DNA from: Chloroflexi bacterium HGW-Chloroflexi-10
GTDB lineage: Bacteria; Chloroflexota; Anaerolineae; Anaerolineales; Anaerolineaceae
Direction: 5' to 3'
DNA: 64,000 nt
Assembly: GCA_002840755.1 (NCBI GenBank)
Contig: PHBZ01000009.1
Span: 186,001-250,000 of the forward strand
A model generated the notes under the pieces. It searched no databases and was not told where the DNA came from. It saw only the letters and a list, made by a program, of their open reading frames with translations. The position numbers and the translations under genes are program-made. This document shows, piece by piece, positions 36,025 to 46,377 of this stretch (within the stretch, counting starts at the first letter, position 1; each line of letters opens with the position of its first letter).

Positions 36025-36136
36025 CCAAGCCTCATATTGATTCTATACCAGAATCAAGTTTCCCGCGGTGTTTGAGGACCCGCATTGTAACAGGTTTAAC
36101 CCGCAAATGTCATTTTAGTGACGAAAACAAAATGTC

Positions 36137-36158
36137 AAAAAAACCCGCTTGCGCGGGT
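36137..36158 (-). terminator. intrinsic terminator after glyQS
   Basis: On the minus strand ACCCGC, a GCAA tetraloop, GCGGGT, then TTTTTT. It lies 13 nt past the glyQS stop codon and isolates it from dnaG. Confidence 0.85.
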
Positions 36159-36170
36159 CTTGTTCCAGTT

Positions 36171-39100
36171 CTAAAAACCTTCCAGTTGGGAGAAATCCGC
36201 CACCCCATTGGTTAGCGCAGCTACCTTCTGGAGCATCCCCAGGCGGTTTGAACGCACACCCGGATCATCAGCCATGACCAATACATCATTGAAAAACTGG
36301 TTAATCACCGGCATCAGCGGCATAAACACATGGAAGAAATCAGCGACCGAGCCTGAACGACGATCCACATTGACCACGGAATTGATCCCGGCATACAATT
36401 CCCGTTCGGAATCTTCCTGCAATTTGGAGGGGTCGATAGTATAAGCCTCTTTCAGATCACGGGTAATGCGCACACAACGGGAATACGTGGGTAAAATTTT
36501 TGCCCAATCGGAACGATTGGTCCAATCGGTTAAGGCCTTTACCGCTCGGAAAGCAGCAGCCGGGCTATATCCCTGGGCAGCCAGAACCGCGCCAACAATA
36601 TCATGCCGGTAACCTTTTTCTAAAAGCCAGTTTTGTAAACGGCCAACGATAAACTCAAGACAGGCCTGTTGACTCTCTTCAGAAACGGGCAGCGGCATGG
36701 TCTCGGCAGCTAATTTTAAGCCGCTGCGCAAATCAAAGTCCTGATCCCAGGCGACCAGCAATTGCACCAATCCCATGGCAGCGCGGCGCTGCGCAAAGGG
36801 GTCTTTGGTTCCGGTTGGCGCCAAGCCGGCAGCAAATAAACCGGTAATGGTATCCAGGCGATCTGCCAGGCCAACCAACATACCCGGTTTACCGGACGGC
36901 ATCTGGTCACCGGGAAAACGCGGCAGGTAATGTTCAAAGATGGTCTTGGCGACAGCATCCGATTCGCCGGAAGCCAGCGCATAATACCGTCCCATAATTC
37001 CCTGCAGCGCGGTCATTTCCACCACCATGTGGGTCATCAGATCTGCCTTGCACAGGAAAGCAGCGCGGCGGGTTGTGCGTGCTTCATTTTCATTCACATT
37101 AAACAGGGCAATCAATCCATTTACCTGTTTCTCAATACGCTCGGTTTTATCCAGCATTGAACCCAGTTTTACCTGAAAGGTCAGCGTAGAAAGCCGGGAG
37201 CGTACTTCTGCCAGGTTTTGTTTAAGGTCTTCCTTAATAAAGAAAGCAGCATCCGCAAAACGGGCACGCACTACTTGCTCATTTCCATCGGTAACGGTTT
37301 CCAGGTGCTGATCATCCCCGTTGCGCACGCCCACAAAGAAGGGCATCAGATTACCGGCCTGATCATAGATCGGGAAGTAACGCTGATGTTTTTTCATTAC
37401 GGAAACCAGCACTTCCGCCGGTAATTTTAAGTGATCCGGTTCAAATGATCCGATAAACGCCGTGGGTGCTTCCACCAGCATGGTCACTTCATCCAATAAA
37501 TCCTCATCAAAGCGGTTGATATCCGCTCCGGCAGAAAGCATGGCTGTTTTTACCTGGTTGGCAATCAGCGCTTTGCGTTCTTCTACATCTAATATGATAC
37601 TCTGGGTTTTTAAAGCCGCAAAATAATCCGCCGGATGGGATACTGCGATTGTTTCCTCAGCCTGGAAACGCAAACCACGTGTAAAACCGGCGGCGTTCAA
37701 ACCAGCATAGCTAAAGGGCAGCAATTGTTCACCAAACAAGGCCAGCAGCCAGCGGATTGGCCTTGAAAAAGCCACGCCGCTTTCATTCCAGCGCATTGGT
37801 TTGTCAAATTTCAGGGCAGCGATAATCCCCGGCAAAGCCTCGGAAAGCACCTGTACAGCCGGCCGGCCGGTCTGATGTATCTCCACGGTCACGTAACGGC
37901 CGCCGTCGATTTCACTCACCTGCAACGCACTGACGTCCACCCCCTTACCGCGGGCAAAGCCCTCGCCGGCTTTAGTGGGTGTTCCATCCGGGTTAAACGC
38001 GCGTTCAGCCGGAGGGCCTTTCACCACCTGTACCAGATCGATCTGACGTCCGGCCAAACCGGCTACCGCAACCACCAGACGGCGCGGGGTACCCAATACG
38101 CGGACTTCGCCAGCATGGTCCAGCCGCAGGTCTGCCAACATAGCGGAAAAACGTTCTTTCAGTTGAGCAATGGCCGATTTAAGATCTGCAACCGGCAATT
38201 CTTCGGTGCCTATTTCAAACAGGAAATCAGCAGGACCAGCGGAGACGGATGTGGATATGTCCGCTTGAGCCGTGGGAACCGGTTCGGTAGCGATGGCCGG
38301 CACCTCCCAGGGAAATTCCATTTCCTGACGCTGGTTATAATACGCCTCGGACACTCGCCGCGAAAGCTCACGCATTCGCGAGAATAGCGCCTGTCGTTCT
38401 GTCACACCCACTGCGCCGCGGGTATCCAGGACATTAAATGTGTGCGAACATTTTAATACATAATCATGCGCCGGCAAAACCAATCCCTGATTTAACGCCT
38501 CTTCAGCTTCGGCTTCAAACAGATCATACATCTGGCGCAAGCGTTCCACATTGGCTGTTTCAAAATAATATTTGCTGTGTTCCTGCTCACCCTTCAGGTG
38601 CACGTCGCCATAAGTGCGGCTGGGGCTCCATTGAATATCCCGGAAATTGCGTACATTTTGCAATGCCATGGCGATCCGTTCCAGACCATAGGTAATTTCC
38701 ACAGAAACCGGGTTCATCGGCATTCCGCCGGCTTGCTGGAAATAGGTGAACTGGGTAATTTCCTGACCATCCAGCCAGACTTCCCATCCCAACCCCCAGG
38801 CGCCCAGGGCCGGGGATTCCCAATTATCTTCCACAAAGCGGATATCGTGTTCAGCCGGATTTATGCCCAGCGCTTCCAATGATTTCAGATAGATTTCTTG
38901 CGGATTGCCCGGGTCAGGTTTCAGAATCACCTGAAACTGAGTATGCATCTGCAACCGGTTGGGATTTTCACCATAGCGCCCGTCATCCGGGCGAACAGAG
39001 GGTTCTACGTATGCCACATTCCACGGTTCAGGACCCAATACACGTAATACCGTGGCCGGGTTCATCGTGCCCGCACCTACCTGCGTATAATAGGGCTGCC

Positions 39101-39176
39101 AGATCAGACACCCCTGTTCATTCCAATATTGCTGCAATTTCAAAATAATCGACTGAAAATCTAAAGCGTTGCCCAT
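36171..39176 (-). CDS. glyQS: glycyl-tRNA synthetase, fused alpha and beta chains
   Basis: 1001 residues. Residues 1 to about 290 are the alpha subunit (GlyQ), the catalytic class II core with [20 protein letters not shown] and [18 protein letters not shown]. After a short Pro/Ala linker (about 295-310) comes the beta subunit (Gly[16 protein letters not shown], the HD-like and anticodon-binding domains). Most bacteria with this heterotetrameric enzyme have two genes; a fused form is known from a few lineages, such as Chlamydia. GGAGG precedes the ATG. The gene has its own promoter and terminator. Confidence 0.96.
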   Translation of the reverse strand: MGNALDFQSIILKLQQYWNEQGCLIWQPYYTQVGAGTMNPATVLRVLGPEPWNVAYVEPSVRPDDGRYGENPNRLQMHTQFQVILKPDPGNPQEIYLKSLEALGINPAEHDIRFVEDNWESPALGAWGLGWEVWLDGQEITQFTYFQQAGGMPMNPVSVEITYGLERIAMALQNVRNFRDIQWSPSRTYGDVHLKGEQEHSKYYFETANVERLRQMYDLFEAEAEEALNQGLVLPAHDYVLKCSHTFNVLDTRGAVGVTERQALFSRMRELSRRVSEAYYNQRQEMEFPWEVPAIATEPVPTAQADISTSVSAGPADFLFEIGTEELPVADLKSAIAQLKERFSAMLADLRLDHAGEVRVLGTPRRLVVAVAGLAGRQIDLVQVVKGPPAERAFNPDGTPTKAGEGFARGKGVDVSALQVSEIDGGRYVTVEIHQTGRPAVQVLSEALPGIIAALKFDKPMRWNESGVAFSRPIRWLLALFGEQLLPFSYAGLNAAGFTRGLRFQAEETIAVSHPADYFAALKTQSIILDVEERKALIANQVKTAMLSAGADINRFDEDLLDEVTMLVEAPTAFIGSFEPDHLKLPAEVLVSVMKKHQRYFPIYDQAGNLMPFFVGVRNGDDQHLETVTDGNEQVVRARFADAAFFIKEDLKQNLAEVRSRLSTLTFQVKLGSMLDKTERIEKQVNGLIALFNVNENEARTTRRAAFLCKADLMTHMVVEMTALQGIMGRYYALASGESDAVAKTIFEHYLPRFPGDQMPSGKPGMLVGLADRLDTITGLFAAGLAPTGTKDPFAQRRAAMGLVQLLVAWDQDFDLRSGLKLAAETMPLPVSEESQQACLEFIVGRLQNWLLEKGYRHDIVGAVLAAQGYSPAAAFRAVKALTDWTNRSDWAKILPTYSRCVRITRDLKEAYTIDPSKLQEDSERELYAGINSVVNVDRRSGSVADFFHVFMPLMPVINQFFNDVLVMADDPGVRSNRLGMLQKVAALTNGVADFSQLEGF

Positions 39177-39261
39177 CGTTCCTCCACAATTCGGACCGTC
39201 TCCGAATCTTTTTAATTCCTAAGATAAAACCTATTAATGAAAGCAAAATAAATGTTCAGCA

Positions 39262-39270
39262 ATTATACCA
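39262..39270 (-). promoter_or_regulatory. extended -10 promoter of glyQS
   Basis: TGGTATAAT on the minus strand, a TG-n-TATAAT extended -10 element about 85 nt before glyQS; no good -35. The leader also has a small hairpin, ATTCGG with CCGAAT (complement of 39193-39211), just before the ribosome site. No T-box features are seen. Confidence 0.5.
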
Positions 39271-39323
39271 ATCAATTTATTGATACGGGATTTTACTGGC
39301 GAACACCCGCTTGCCGGTTTGTT

Positions 39324-40631
39324 TCATTCCAAAGTTACTGAGGCTGCCACATCTTCTGCCGTAGACTGCGAATCGCTGATTCGTACAGGAACCGCATACT
39401 TGCCTGGCACCACTCGCACATAATAGATCCACTCCAATAAAGGGGCTGTCATGAATGTGGTTGTGATGGCCATGAGAACCAGCATAGCGAACAATGCCGG
39501 TGAAATAACGCCTATCTCCAGACCAATATTCAACAGTACCAGCTCCATCAAACCGCGTGTGTTCATCAATACCCCCACCGCTCCGGATTCACGCCAGCTC
39601 AACCCGCTGTAGCGTGCCGCGGCTGCCGCCCCGCCAAACTTGCCGGTAATAGCAACCAAAATAATCAGCCCGGCAAATAACCATAAACCAGGTTCATTCA
39701 GTAAATTAATACTGGTGCGCAAACCGGTTAGCGCAAAGAAAATGGGTAAAAGCAAAACCACCGTCAGGTCGTTAAGTTTGTCAGTAATGGTTTGCACAAA
39801 ACCATGCTCTTTTGGTAATACGACGCCGGCAATAAACGCGCCAAATAATTCATGCACACCCAGCAGTTCGGTAAACCAACTGGAGATAATCACCAGCAGC
39901 AAAATCAAAGCCAGTGAATCGTGTGAAACCGAATTGGTATGCTGTAATCTTTTTCCCCATTTTTCAAAAAATGGGCGCACCAGAAACAACATGATACTCA
40001 AAAATACAAGCAGTCCCGCAACTGTTAACCACAACGGCAGCCCGGATTCAGAAGAACGCACCAGCAAAACCACAACAGCCAGTAAAAGCCAGCCGGTAAC
40101 ATCGTTTATTGCAGCGCTGGTAATTGAAATAGCCCCCAGAGGAGTATTTAATAATTTTCGCTCAATGAGAATACGCGCCAAAACGGGAAAAGCTGTAATA
40201 CTCATCGCCACGCCCAGAAAAATGGAAAAATGAATAAAGGAAACACTGTTGTCCGAAAGCCGCGGGTACAGAATCAGCGCCAACAATGATCCCAAGAAAA
40301 ACGGAAAAATAATACTGAAATGGCTGACCAGCAAAGCTGTGCTGCCACGCTCTTTCAAGGAGCGTGGATCCAATTCCAGGCCAACCAGGAACATAAATAA
40401 AATCAGGCCTAATTGACTGATTGCAGACAGCGCACCGAGACTTTCAATGGGAAAAAGCCAGGCAGAGAATTCCGGAAACAGCGTACCCATCAATGATGGG
40501 CCAAGAATGATGCCAGCCACCATTTCGCCAATCACTTGCGGTTGGTGTATCTTGCGGAACAGCTTCCCTATCAGGCGCGCTGCCAGCAAAATAACAACCA
40601 GTTGAACCAACAAAATTGGTATATGGCTCAT
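39324..40631 (-). CDS. CPA2-type cation:proton antiporter (Kef/NapA-like)
   Basis: 435 residues from the ATG at 40631, preceded by GGGGGT. About twelve transmembrane helices. Family marks: QPQVIGEMVAGIILGPSLMG near the N-terminus, FLVGLELDPRSL, and AINDVTGWLLLAVVVLL, where the Asp of the ND motif sits in the ion-binding helix. The short hydrophilic C-terminus has no TrkA-N domain, so regulation differs from Kef channels. It exchanges Na+ or K+ for protons. Its start overlaps the stop of the upstream small gene (TGATG). Confidence 0.88.
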   Translation of the reverse strand: MSHIPILLVQLVVILLAARLIGKLFRKIHQPQVIGEMVAGIILGPSLMGTLFPEFSAWLFPIESLGALSAISQLGLILFMFLVGLELDPRSLKERGSTALLVSHFSIIFPFFLGSLLALILYPRLSDNSVSFIHFSIFLGVAMSITAFPVLARILIERKLLNTPLGAISITSAAINDVTGWLLLAVVVLLVRSSESGLPLWLTVAGLLVFLSIMLFLVRPFFEKWGKRLQHTNSVSHDSLALILLLVIISSWFTELLGVHELFGAFIAGVVLPKEHGFVQTITDKLNDLTVVLLLPIFFALTGLRTSINLLNEPGLWLFAGLIILVAITGKFGGAAAAARYSGLSWRESGAVGVLMNTRGLMELVLLNIGLEIGVISPALFAMLVLMAITTTFMTAPLLEWIYYVRVVPGKYAVPVRISDSQSTAEDVAASVTLE

Positions 40632-41056
40632 CAGTAACCCCCATGGATTGGGTTTTCTTGAGAAACACGTTCCGCTGAAAATCTCAGTGTGTCGCAATCT
40701 AAACCGGAAATCTCGCCGTCCATCCGGTCAATAACCGACCCACCCTCCATCGATGCGCTTATGGATGTTTTTCCCCAGGTAATGCTGATATCATTTCCTG
40801 TGAGTGTCCCTATAAAATTTTGATCAGGCCGCATTTCATCACTGATCACAAGATGGGTGCCAGATTGAATAATATTCAATTTTCCCGATTCAAAAGGCCA
40901 ACAGGAGGAATTGATATCCAGCGGCTTTTCAAGAGAAACTTCCCAAACACCTTTGATAGAAAAAGGCGCCTGAAGGGTTTCACCCCATTGAAAAACACCC
41001 CATAAGGCAACCGCTGCTACAGCTATCGCAAAAATCATCGCTTTTAACGCTCTCAT
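40631..41056 (-). CDS. unrecognised membrane-anchored or exported small protein
   Basis: 141 residues. An N-terminal hydrophobic segment (about 6-22), then a beta-rich domain with repeated short strands (IKGVWEVSLEKP, GKLNIIQSGTHLVISD, FIGTLTGNDISITWG), similar in feel to lipocalin-like or DUF-type beta-barrel sensors of small molecules. Two Cys may pair. It is translationally coupled to the antiporter, hinting at an accessory or sensing role. Function unknown. Confidence 0.6.
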   Translation of the reverse strand: MRALKAMIFAIAVAAVALWGVFQWGETLQAPFSIKGVWEVSLEKPLDINSSCWPFESGKLNIIQSGTHLVISDEMRPDQNFIGTLTGNDISITWGKTSISASMEGGSVIDRMDGEISGLDCDTLRFSAERVSQENPIHGGY

Positions 41057-41160
41057 ACTATAAATCCGCTCTCAATAATCACTTAATATGAAGTTTTGCT
41101 GATTATACGATTTATGTAGAGAATATTTATCCGGATATAAAATGTTTATCCCCAGGAAAA

Positions 41161-41970
41161 TCAGTGAATTTCTTCTGAGCCAGCTGGTTTATCCGGATTC
41201 GTTGCTGTGTAACCTTTGCGCACCTCACGGATAAATGCCTGAGAATTGATATTCCGTTCCAATAGAAACGTCAGATACCATTGCATAATCGTTTCTACTT
41301 CCTGTTCCACCCTGGCAACAGGGCGGGCAGCCAGAGCCTGGGCATACGAGCTGCGTTGAAAATGACGCAGAAACTTTAACGCATCCATGCTAATCCTACG
41401 CGAATCTTCAACGCGATGTCCACAACGCGGGCAGAGAACACCGCCCTGCAAAGCCGAAAAATATTGATCTTCAGCTTTGATGGTCTCTCCACAACTGATA
41501 CAATCAAACAATTGGGGACGAAAACCCATCAAATCCAACAGGCGGAATTCATAAAAATGTAAAACGACAAAGACTGGCTCATCTTTTGCCAGGCGCTCTA
41601 ATGTCTCAACTAACAAGCGGTACAGGGTCGGATTGGGTCCATCATCGTACGTAAAACGATCAAGCAGTTCCAGAACGTAAGCCGCATAACCGGTTTTTTG
41701 CAGGTCATCCCGCAGCGGCAAAAACGCATCAATCGTATCCGCCTGAGAAACAATCCATAAATCCCGGCCCTGGGCCAGCATTAAAGCTGAACGCATAAAC
41801 GGTTCCAGGTGCCCGGCTTTACGTGACCGGGTTTTTCGCACTCCCTTGGCGATTGCGCGCACTTTACCCAATTCGCGTGCATATATGGTGAGCAGCCGGT
41901 CGGCTTCCCCCCACCGTTGGTGACGGATGATCACAGCATCCACACGCCGGGTTCGCTCGCGTTCGGGCAT
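41161..41970 (-). CDS. recO: DNA repair protein RecO
   Basis: 269 residues from the ATG at 41970, preceded by GGAGG at 4-nt spacing; an open frame upstream overlaps cdd and is not used. N-terminal OB-fold (VDAVIIRHQRWGEADRLLTI, then GKVRAIAKGVRK), helical middle, and a zinc finger formed by CISC and CPRC at about 168-205. RecO loads RecA with RecF and RecR at single-strand gaps. It is 11 nt downstream of cdd. Confidence 0.93.
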   Translation of the reverse strand: MPERERTRRVDAVIIRHQRWGEADRLLTIYARELGKVRAIAKGVRKTRSRKAGHLEPFMRSALMLAQGRDLWIVSQADTIDAFLPLRDDLQKTGYAAYVLELLDRFTYDDGPNPTLYRLLVETLERLAKDEPVFVVLHFYEFRLLDLMGFRPQLFDCISCGETIKAEDQYFSALQGGVLCPRCGHRVEDSRRISMDALKFLRHFQRSSYAQALAARPVARVEQEVETIMQWYLTFLLERNINSQAFIREVRKGYTATNPDKPAGSEEIH

Positions 41971-41981
41971 TTTTCCTCCGT

Positions 41982-42392
41982 CTAGTGTTGCGGTAAATCT
42001 TTCAGGGTAAAGGCCTGGGGCAGCAGTTCGGCCACAGTGGTCTCTTTTTTTATGACACCGTGTACATCCGCGATCAACACAATGGCATCCGGACCAAACT
42101 CCGCCATAATCTGACGGCAAGAACCACACGGAGAACCGGCATTTTCTGTCACCACGGCAATCGCATCAAAACTGCGTTCACCTTCTGAAATCGCTTTAAA
42201 AATAGCCACTCGCTCAGCACACATGGTGGTGGGGTAAGCAGCACTCTCTACATTGACTCCGTCATACACCTTCCCGGAACTGGTTAAGACCGCAGCACCA
42301 ACCGCATAATGTGAATAAGGAACATAAGCCCAATGGCGCACAGCAATGGCTGCTTCAATCAACAATTGTTGCTGCTCAGAGCTTAGCTTCAT
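41982..42392 (-). CDS. cdd: cytidine deaminase
   Basis: 136 residues, typical of the homotetrameric class. Zinc and catalytic residues are present: NVESAAYPTTMCAERVA (Cys-Ala-Glu) and SPCGSCRQ (Cys-x-x-Cys). It converts cytidine and deoxycytidine to uridine forms in pyrimidine salvage. Start at the ATG at 42392 with GGAGG 6 nt upstream, 17 nt inside the end of the upstream gene. Confidence 0.95.
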   Translation of the reverse strand: MKLSSEQQQLLIEAAIAVRHWAYVPYSHYAVGAAVLTSSGKVYDGVNVESAAYPTTMCAERVAIFKAISEGERSFDAIAVVTENAGSPCGSCRQIMAEFGPDAIVLIADVHGVIKKETTVAELLPQAFTLKDLPQH

Positions 42393-43650
42393 CTTTTTCC
42401 TCCAATTCCACATCACCCATAATCCGGTTAGCATGCACCTTCCGAATCCGGCGTCCGCTTACCTGTTCTACGGTTAGGATCCAGCCATTTACTTTAATTT
42501 GCTCGCCGCCAAGCGGCACCCGGCCGATCTGTCCATAAATATAGCCACCCAAGGTATCTGCCATATCGTTGGTCAGGTCCACACCCAAATAATCATCGAC
42601 ATCATCCAGGTTAATCAACCCCGAAAAGATAAATTCATTGGGAGAAATTTCCTGGAAAGCTAATTCTTCACCCTGATCATACTCATCGCGGATCTCACCA
42701 ACAATTTCTTCGACAATATCTTCCAGCGTTACCAATCCAGCCGTACCACCGTACTCATCCACAACTACCGCCATATGAATACCCTGCGCCTGCATTTCAC
42801 GGAGCAATTCATCCACATTTTTCGATTCGGGGATAAAGTAAGCCTTACGCAGTAAGGGACGAATATCTTTGATGGATATGTCCCGCGATTCACTGCGCAG
42901 TAAGTCTTTGGCATATAATAACCCGATAATATCGTCAATACTCTCTTCATACACCGGAACTCGTGAATGACCCGATTCGGTAAATACCTGAATAGCTTCA
43001 TGCACTGTGGTGGTAACATCGAACGCGGTGATATCAATCCGGGGGACCATAATTTCACGGCTGAGGGTTTCACCAAACTGAAAGATGGAATAAATCATCT
43101 CGCGTTCTTCTTTTTCAAGGCTGCCCTGAACCTGGCCCATTTCCACCCAATTTTTAATTTCTTCCTCAGTCACCGGCCCCAAACGCTGCTGCAGAACCTC
43201 CGGAGAGCCCAATAAAGCCATCATCAACGCAGCTAAAGGCGCAAACAAGATAGCCATTGCATTTCCAACCGGAGCAAGGCGAATCGCCCATTTTTCCGGG
43301 GCATGCAAGACCAATCCTTCCATAGTAAATTCCGCCAGCAAGACAATGACCGCCGCCAGAATGACGATCAGTAAAATCAGCCAGAATGGCGGCTGAGGCA
43401 CTAAACTGACAAGGCTCCAACCGACAGCCGAGCATACCAAAAAATGCATAAGTATCAGGCTGAGACGTAAAGAAACCCGTAGTCGTTTTTTCTCCAGAAT
43501 GGTTAATGCCCGTTCCACTCCCACCGGGTCGTGTTCACTCAGGCCAATTAACAATACCGGCCGGGTATTTAACAGGCTGGACCGGACTGCTGAAAACAAC
43601 ATGTCCAACGAAAATGTGACAATCAAAAAAATCCAATTTGCGCTACTCAA
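42376..43650 (-). CDS. CorC/HlyC-family membrane protein with DUF21, CBS pair and CorC domain
   Basis: 424 residues if translated from the TTG at 43650, which overlaps the glmU stop by 8 nt; an ATG at 43692 would overlap more. N-terminal membrane domain of about four hydrophobic segments (DUF21/CNNM), then two CBS motifs (IMVPRIDITAFDV and AQGIHMAVVVDEYGGTAGLV), and the C-terminal transporter-associated CorC_HlyC domain (INLDDVDDYLGVDL). Relatives act in magnesium/cobalt efflux. The membrane part is shorter and less regular than usual at the N-terminus because the start is uncertain. Confidence 0.88.
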   Translation of the reverse strand: MSSANWIFLIVTFSLDMLFSAVRSSLLNTRPVLLIGLSEHDPVGVERALTILEKKRLRVSLRLSLILMHFLVCSAVGWSLVSLVPQPPFWLILLIVILAAVIVLLAEFTMEGLVLHAPEKWAIRLAPVGNAMAILFAPLAALMMALLGSPEVLQQRLGPVTEEEIKNWVEMGQVQGSLEKEEREMIYSIFQFGETLSREIMVPRIDITAFDVTTTVHEAIQVFTESGHSRVPVYEESIDDIIGLLYAKDLLRSESRDISIKDIRPLLRKAYFIPESKNVDELLREMQAQGIHMAVVVDEYGGTAGLVTLEDIVEEIVGEIRDEYDQGEELAFQEISPNEFIFSGLINLDDVDDYLGVDLTNDMADTLGGYIYGQIGRVPLGGEQIKVNGWILTVEQVSGRRIRKVHANRIMGDVELEEKDEAKL

Positions 43651-44995
43651 CGTTTTCTTTCTTTCTAATCGGTCGGGCAGGAACGCCAACAACCACTTCT
43701 CCAGGTTTTACATCGTGTGTTACCACCGCACCGGCTCCGGTGCGTGCTTTATCCCCCAGGTTCAACGGCGCCACCAGCATCGTATCACTGCCAATGAAGA
43801 CTTCGTCGCCAATCACGGTGGGGTGTTTATGTTCCCCGTCATAATTACAGGTAATGGTTCCTGCGCCGATATTAACATCCTTACCAATGGTAGCATTCCC
43901 AATATAAGAAAAATGACCCATTTTGGTGCCGGCGCCCAGGTAAGAATCTTTAACCTCGCCAAAATTTCCCATGTGTACGTGCGGGCCAAGGTGAGCTCCC
44001 TTACGCAATCTGGCAAAGGGCCCCATATCAACACCATCTTCCACAACCGCTTTTTCCATTACCGCTGCCAGAATTACACAATCATTACCTACCTGGCAAT
44101 CCGTAATAATTGTGTTGGGTCCAATAATACAATTTTCACCAATCAAGGTTTTTCCATAAATAAATGTATTGGGCTGCAGGATCGTATCCTGTCCAATTTG
44201 AACACCAATCTCTACATATGTGCTGTCCGGGTTGATAACAGTGACGCCATCCAACATTAATTTTTCCATAATGCGCCGGCGCATTACTGCTTCGGCTTCG
44301 GCCAGGTGAATACGGGTATTAATTCCCATCGTCTCACGTTCATCCTGCACCGCAATCGCTTCAACCCGCTGACCATCAGCTACGGCCAACCCCACCACAT
44401 CCGTCAGATAGTACTCTCCTTTGGGAGAAAGTGGAATCCGCCGTAAGGCATCCCATAACCAACGCGCCTGAAAACAATAGGCCCCTACATTCAATTCCCG
44501 GATTGCCAAAATCTCCGGAGAAGCCTGTGCTTCCTCTACAATCGCCTGTACACTACCGTCCACACCCCGGACAATACGCCCGAATCCGCGTGGATCAATA
44601 GCAACCACTGTCAAAATAGTCATCGGGCCACTATTGCGGATCTGAGTTTCCAATAAGGCTTTCAGTGTTTCCGGGGTAAATAATGGCATATCGCCGCTGG
44701 TGACCAACACCAGATCAGCATCCTCAGGAATGGCAATTTGGGCGGATAACACAGCATGGCCTGTTCCTAATTGCTGCTCCTGTTCCGCATACAACACCTG
44801 ATCACCTAAAGTGGAACGCACCACATCCGCACCGTGACCAACGACAACAACTGGCTGTTCAACGCCCAGCGCTGTTACTGCATCAACCGCATACTGTAAT
44901 AATGGTCGTCCACAGATCTTGTGCAACACCTTAGGATAAGCTGATTTCATGCGGGTACCCTTCCCGGCTGCCAAGATTATGGAAGAAACTTTCAT
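43643..44995 (-). CDS. glmU: bifunctional GlcNAc-1-P uridyltransferase / GlcN-1-P acetyltransferase
   Basis: 450 residues from the ATG at 44995 (AGGAG about 7 nt upstream). The N-terminal nucleotidyltransferase has IILAAGKGTRMKS and LVTSGDMPLF; the C-terminal half is a left-handed parallel beta-helix of hexapeptide repeats (from about residue 250) with the acetyltransferase residues near GPFARLRKGAHLG and NYDGEHKH. It makes UDP-GlcNAc for peptidoglycan and other glycans. It begins the chain glmU, CorC-like, cdd, recO, whose overlaps suggest one transcript. A TATAAT box (complement of 45037-45042) lies about 45 nt upstream. Confidence 0.97.
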   Translation of the reverse strand: MKVSSIILAAGKGTRMKSAYPKVLHKICGRPLLQYAVDAVTALGVEQPVVVVGHGADVVRSTLGDQVLYAEQEQQLGTGHAVLSAQIAIPEDADLVLVTSGDMPLFTPETLKALLETQIRNSGPMTILTVVAIDPRGFGRIVRGVDGSVQAIVEEAQASPEILAIRELNVGAYCFQARWLWDALRRIPLSPKGEYYLTDVVGLAVADGQRVEAIAVQDERETMGINTRIHLAEAEAVMRRRIMEKLMLDGVTVINPDSTYVEIGVQIGQDTILQPNTFIYGKTLIGENCIIGPNTIITDCQVGNDCVILAAVMEKAVVEDGVDMGPFARLRKGAHLGPHVHMGNFGEVKDSYLGAGTKMGHFSYIGNATIGKDVNIGAGTITCNYDGEHKHPTVIGDEVFIGSDTMLVAPLNLGDKARTGAGAVVTHDVKPGEVVVGVPARPIRKKENVE

Positions 44996-45181
44996 CTGCA
45001 ATTCTCCTGATCCCATGTGGTTCGTATCTAAGTATGATTATACTCTGAAGACGATGAGATTAAAACCAAATGAGCCTTATGCCAATCACAAAGATTGTGC
45101 AAAAAGCCCATCCACGTTATTTGTATTCTTTTCGTTTTCCGTTTTTTACGCGTCGAACGCATACAAATCTTTCAAAAAAGG

Positions 45182-45253
45182 CTGGGGCGCCCGGGCTCGA
45201 ACCAGGATCCACAGATCCAAAGTCTGGTGTGCTGCCGATTGCACCACGCCCCA
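45182..45253 (-). tRNA. tRNA-Gln (anticodon UUG)
   Basis: Cloverleaf on the minus strand: acceptor TGGGGCG pairs with CGCCCCA, D stem GTGC/GCAC, anticodon loop CTTTGGA with TTG at the anticodon position, T arm CCTGG-TTCGAGC-CCGGG, discriminator G. The weak pair at the top of the anticodon stem and the U-A first pair are usual for tRNA-Gln. CCA is not encoded; a T6 run follows directly. Confidence 0.95.
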
Positions 45254-45394
45254 GTGCTCTTAAGGCCCGCATATTTTATCACATGTCACAAAAAACCGCC
45301 AGAGTTGTCTTTTTCTACTCCACTGGGGCAACCTTCACCGTATCATTCATCACTTTTCCCCGCTCCGTTCCACCAACGCATTTAGAGGCTATCC

Positions 45395-45428
45395 AATAAA
45401 AAAGGCAAGACAGAATAGTCTTGCCTTT
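45395..45428 (-). terminator. intrinsic terminator of the MglA/roadblock operon
   Basis: AAAGGCAAGAC and GTCTTGCCTTT form an 11-bp stem around a 6-nt loop, followed on the minus strand by TTTTTTATTGG. It lies 20 nt past the last gene of the cluster. Confidence 0.85.
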
Positions 45429-45447
45429 CATTATTCGTAAATTTAAT

Positions 45448-45918
45448 TTAAATATACTCGAAAGTTATTGTAGTATCTTTGTTATTTGCACCAATTTCAA
45501 GGTTAGCGCGAGTTTTTATTCCTGTACGAGCCAATGCAGCCAAACCAGCGCAAAGAAATGGATGGGCAAAAAACTTCGTTATTCCACGGGCCTGCAAAGC
45601 TTTCATCTCATTGATACCAATAGAATCTTTTAACAAGGTTACAACTGCATTGTCCTTCATTTCAACACTGACCGCGCCGCAAAGGCCAAACTCATTCACA
45701 AAAATGCGTCCCAGGTCAATCATAATCTTTTCGGGGCCCTCGCCGGCCAGTTTAAGTTGAAACATTTGCTCTGCCATAACCAGAATCTGTTCACCAATCA
45801 TTGGAGATAGAGAAGTAGCAGAATCTTCTACCATATCCCAAATTCCAATCGTCATACTTAATGCAGTTATCGCCCACATGTTAGCGCTATTTTGCGCTTT
45901 TTCTAAATCTGTACCCAT
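45448..45918 (-). CDS. unrecognised soluble protein at the end of the MglA/roadblock operon
   Basis: 156 residues, no signal peptide or membrane segment. Helical N-terminal half, then a beta-rich part (GLCGAVSVEMKDNAVVTLLK) and FFAHPFLCAGLAALARTG followed by strands to the end. The general pattern of a late Cys/Pro loop before terminal strands recalls V4R-like ligand-binding domains, but I cannot confirm it. It belongs to the operon by direction, spacing (60 nt) and shared terminator. Confidence 0.6.
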   Translation of the reverse strand: MGTDLEKAQNSANMWAITALSMTIGIWDMVEDSATSLSPMIGEQILVMAEQMFQLKLAGEGPEKIMIDLGRIFVNEFGLCGAVSVEMKDNAVVTLLKDSIGINEMKALQARGITKFFAHPFLCAGLAALARTGIKTRANLEIGANNKDTTITFEYI

Positions 45919-45978
45919 ATTATAAAACTCCTCAATCCATGTTTATGTTGTGTAGCTCAGAAAATAAATTCTTCTGAA

Positions 45979-46350
45979 TTAATGAAGGATAGCATCCCAA
46001 ATCCGCGGTTCATATTCTTTCATGATCATCCGGGCAGAGCCAAGAATAGCATCTCGTCGAATAGTCAGACCCCATATATACGAATGGTCGCCAACAAAAC
46101 GGGAAAGTATATATACTTTGTCGGTGGTAACCAGGTTATCATCCATAGCTCCCAATCCAAGTTTGTCGCTTACCTTTTCGGCCAGTTTCATTACCATCAC
46201 GGTACGGGCGGCGCCAGCAGCATCATCTCGTGTGGGGATTGCAGACATACTGGCAATTGCCAGGCCATCCATACCAATAACATCCATAGCAATGAAATCA
46301 GTGCCTAATTCCATTCGAATCTCTTGAAAAAGTTGATCTAATTTTTGCAT
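45979..46350 (-). CDS. roadblock/LC7 domain protein (MglB-like)
   Basis: 123 residues, a single roadblock/LC7 fold: helix, strand (FIAMDVIGMDGLAIAS), long middle helix (RTVMVMKLAEKVSDKL), then DNLVTTDKVYILSRFVGD and a final helix. Such proteins dimerise and act as activators or scaffolds for Ras-like GTPases. One of four roadblock proteins in this operon. Confidence 0.8.
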   Translation of the reverse strand: MQKLDQLFQEIRMELGTDFIAMDVIGMDGLAIASMSAIPTRDDAAGAARTVMVMKLAEKVSDKLGLGAMDDNLVTTDKVYILSRFVGDHSYIWGLTIRRDAILGSARMIMKEYEPRIWDAILH

Positions 46351-46377
46351 TTTTTACTCCCTGTTCTCGGTAATTCT

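Noticed and set aside
41971-42129. N-terminal extension of recO
   Set aside because: It overlaps cdd, has an unusual Cys-rich composition, and the internal ATG at 41970 has a good GGAGG site and the conserved RecO start.
43499-44260. 253-codon plus-strand frame
   Set aside because: Antisense to the hexapeptide repeats of glmU; an artefact of regular codon use.
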